This document shows positions 61,797-64,000 of a stretch of DNA of 64,000 nt, in pieces. Source of the DNA: Oscillospiraceae bacterium (lineage in GTDB: Bacteria; Bacillota; Clostridia; Oscillospirales; Ruminococcaceae); contig JAGHIE010000008.1 of NCBI GenBank assembly GCA_017887325.1, positions 1-64,000 on the forward strand. Reading direction: 5' to 3'. A model generated the notes under the pieces. The model worked only from the letters and a program-made list of their open reading frames with translations. It was not told the origin of the DNA and did no database searches. Position 1 is the first letter of the stretch, and every line of letters starts with the position of its first letter. A program made the position numbers and the translations under genes.

Positions 61797-64000
61797 CTAC
61801 CCCTTTGCTTCTAACCAGTTATCTCCAATGTTAGCATCACATATTAATCTTACTGATAAGTTAACAGCATTTTCCATTTCTTCTTTTAATATATCTGCTA
61901 TCATTTTTGCATGTTCTTTTGGAGCTTCTATAATAAGTTCGTCGTGTACTTGTAATATCAATTTTGCATCAATATCCAATGTTTTTAGCTTATTATATAC
62001 TTTTATCATTGCTATTTTTATTATATCAGCAGCAGTTCCTTGAATTGGTGTGTTTAGTGCAATTCTTTTTGCATTTGCTTGAACAATTTTATTTGTAGAA
62101 TTAATTTCTGCCAAATCTCTTTTACGATTATATATTGTTTTTACATAACCATTCTCTTTAGCATACTCAACTACATCTTCCATATATTTTTTTACACCAT
62201 TATAAGTTTTCAAATATTCATCTATATAAGCTTTTGCCTCTGCAACTGATACATGTATATCTTTTGACAAAGAAAAAGCACCTATTCCATAAACTATACC
62301 AAAGTTTATAGCTTTCGCTCTGCCTCTTAATTCTGATGTTACTTGTTCTATTGGTGTTTTAAATACCTTCGAAGCAGTCATAGTATGAATATCTACATTA
62401 TCTATAAATGCTTGTTGCATATTTTTATCATCTGCAATATGAGCTAATATTCTAAGTTCAATTTGTGAATAGTCTGCATCTATTAATGTATAACCATCTT
62501 TTGCCACAAAGAACTCTCTTATTTTTGACCCTTGTTCAGTTCTTATAGGAATATTTTGTACATTAGGTTCAGTTGAACTGATTCTACCGGTTCTAGTTTC
62601 AGATTGATTAAAAGTAGAATGAACCCTTCCGTCTTCCATAATAACTTTTTCAAGTCCAACTATATATGTTGAATGAAGTTTTGTAAGTCTTCTATAATCA
62701 AGTAAACATTCTATAATAGGGTGTTTACCAAGCAAACCTTCTAAAACCTCTGCATTTGTAGAATAACCTGTCTTTGTTTTCTTTTTAGCTGGTAGCCCTA
62801 AATCTTCAAACAATACAACACCTAATTCTTTTGTTGAATTTGGATTAAATTCTCTACCCGCATAATCAAAAATCTTTTGTTTTATATCATCTATTTGATG
62901 TTGTAAACTTACGCCATATTCTTTTAATTTTTCTAAATCTATTTTGAAACCTTCTTGCTCCATACTAGCCAAAACTTCACACAAAGGCAATTCAATATCC
63001 TCTAAAAGAGATAACATCTGTTCTTCTTCTAGTCGCTTTAATATTTCATCACACAAATAACTAAAAGGAGCGACATTTTGATATTCTTCTTGTACATCAA
63101 AAGCGCTGTATGGCAAATATTTTTGTATCAAATTAGATAATTCATAATTTTTTGACGATACATTTAAAAGATATGCACCAAGCTCTAAATCAAATTTTAA
63201 ATTAGTTAAATTTAAATGATTGTCGTTTGCTAATTTAAAAAATCTTTTTGCCATAAATGTTCTTTTTGGTAAGTCAGATTTTAAAATAGTTTGCAAAATT
63301 ACATCGTCTACATTATCTTTACATATAACTATTTTGTCATTAAATGTAAAATATAGATTATCTTCAATCAAAAGAAAATCTATTTTACCATTTTCTTTCA
63401 ATAGATTATTTATTTCTTCAATTGTTAAATTCTCTAAAACTTCTATCTCAATTTTTTTGTTGTCGTTTTGTTCATCTTCTGCTTGAAGTTGCCCTATTGA
63501 TTTAACACCTAATTTATCAAAAAAGCTAAACAACTCTAAATCAGTCAAAATATCTGATACTTTTTGTTCGTCTTTTTCTTTAATTGATAAGCTTTCTAAA
63601 TCACAATCTAATGGAACTTCTAAATAAATTGTTGCTAACTCCTTGCTTAAAAATGCGTTGTCTTTTCCTTCTATTAAAAGCTTTTTAACTCTAGGAGTCA
63701 TTTTTATTTCATCTATATTTTCATATAAATTTTCTACTGTTTGACTTTCTTTTATTAAATTCAAAGCAGTTTTTTCTCCAATTCCTTTTACACCAGGAAT
63801 ATTGTCAGAACTATCTCCCATTAAAGCTTTTAAATCAATAATTTGTATTGGTTTAATGCCATAATCAAGTTGTATTTGTTCTATATCACAATGTAGATTT
63901 TCTTTAGTTTTAACCAAACATACATTAGTATTTTCTGTTATTAACTGAAGTGAATCTCTATCACCTGTAGCTATGACGCATTTAATATTTTTTTCGTTAC
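61797..64000 (-). CDS. polA: DNA polymerase I, N-terminus outside window
   Basis: The visible 734 codons run to the right edge without a stop. The edge falls in the 5' nuclease domain (IATGDRDSLQL and LMGDSSDNIPGVKGIGEKTA). The middle region should be the 3'-5' exonuclease domain but lacks its acidic DxE motif, so proofreading is probably lost, as in Bacillus relatives. The polymerase motifs are complete: A DADYSQIELRILAH, B RAKAINFGIVYG, C LQVHDELIIE. About 130 N-terminal residues are missing. It repairs gaps and removes RNA primers. Confidence 0.97.
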   Translation of the reverse strand, partial: NEKNIKCVIATGDRDSLQLITENTNVCLVKTKENLHCDIEQIQLDYGIKPIQIIDLKALMGDSSDNIPGVKGIGEKTALNLIKESQTVENLYENIDEIKMTPRVKKLLIEGKDNAFLSKELATIYLEVPLDCDLESLSIKEKDEQKVSDILTDLELFSFFDKLGVKSIGQLQAEDEQNDNKKIEIEVLENLTIEEINNLLKENGKIDFLLIEDNLYFTFNDKIVICKDNVDDVILQTILKSDLPKRTFMAKRFFKLANDNHLNLTNLKFDLELGAYLLNVSSKNYELSNLIQKYLPYSAFDVQEEYQNVAPFSYLCDEILKRLEEEQMLSLLEDIELPLCEVLASMEQEGFKIDLEKLKEYGVSLQHQIDDIKQKIFDYAGREFNPNSTKELGVVLFEDLGLPAKKKTKTGYSTNAEVLEGLLGKHPIIECLLDYRRLTKLHSTYIVGLEKVIMEDGRVHSTFNQSETRTGRISSTEPNVQNIPIRTEQGSKIREFFVAKDGYTLIDADYSQIELRILAHIADDKNMQQAFIDNVDIHTMTASKVFKTPIEQVTSELRGRAKAINFGIVYGIGAFSLSKDIHVSVAEAKAYIDEYLKTYNGVKKYMEDVVEYAKENGYVKTIYNRKRDLAEINSTNKIVQANAKRIALNTPIQGTAADIIKIAMIKVYNKLKTLDIDAKLILQVHDELIIEAPKEHAKMIADILKEEMENAVNLSVRLICDANIGDNWLEAKG

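Noticed and set aside
1..64000. CRISPR arrays, insertion sequences, prophage or toxin-antitoxin genes
   Set aside because: I looked for direct repeats with spacers, transposase-like proteins, integrases and paired small genes and found none.

Overview
The window is AT-rich (GC roughly 30 percent by eye), gene-dense DNA from the chromosome of an anaerobic, spore-forming member of the Clostridia. The evidence is a spoVAC-spoVAD-spoVAE operon and spoIIE (endospore formation), an [FeFe] hydrogenase with the maturase HydE, PyrK/PyrD of the class IB type, two Cys-type sulfatases, a T-box leader, and consensus Shine-Dalgarno sites and Rho-independent terminators throughout. I could not fix the genus. 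No phage, insertion sequence, CRISPR array or plasmid gene was seen, and base composition looks uniform.

Layout: 1-128 two tRNA genes (Asp, Val); 269-1543 purA; 1723-3560 spoVA operon; 3592-7799 a fused ABC exporter and a phosphohexomutase; 7922-11153 a TauE/SafE permease-AraC operon divergent from a sulfatase; 11169-14964 a MATE transporter and spoIIE; 15222-16730 rlmA-ung; 16768-18246 a CoaX-like protein and an ECF transporter S component; 18349-20657 an EEP-family hydrolase, a TIM-barrel isomerase and a Nudix hydrolase; 20871-24861 pyrB and pyrK-pyrD-phosphatase-ruvX; 24950-27782 copA-csoR; 27958-29840 a [FeFe] hydrogenase and a small His-rich membrane protein; 30023-31558 a second sulfatase; 31600-35349 ilvB-ilvN-HAD plus two unknown genes; 35599-37031 a small sigma-region-4-like protein and mnmA; 37225-39919 cysK, hydE-thiT; 39966-45727 a Na/Pi cotransporter, a flavoprotein-rubredoxin, an FkbM methyltransferase and an ABC-F protein; 45877-52894 a GH112 phosphorylase with a sugar ABC importer and a divergent AraC regulator; 52922-59619 a metG-tatD-metF-metH operon under a methionine T-box; 59962-64000 polA (partial), a GNAT acetyltransferase and a second MATE transporter.

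How the genes may work together: the GH112 phosphorylase cluster and two sulfatases without signal peptides suggest that sulfated or galactose-capped host-type glycans are taken up and broken down inside the cell, with the TauE/SafE protein possibly exporting the released sulfur oxyanion (inference). Hydrogenase and HydE belong to fermentative redox balance, and a Rex-like palindrome lies upstream of the hydrogenase gene.

No wholly new multi-gene system stands out. The most unusual items are: a CoaX-like type III pantothenate kinase in which two normally catalytic aspartates are serine, next to an ECF substrate-binding subunit; an aspartate carbamoyltransferase carrying only the PyrI zinc domain as a C-terminal tail; a CopA whose last 71 codons are a CopZ-like domain with its own ribosome-binding site and start; a spoIIE promoter with a 21-bp spacer and a Spo0A-type box; and a palindrome inside the promoter of a small orphan sigma-region-4-like protein.
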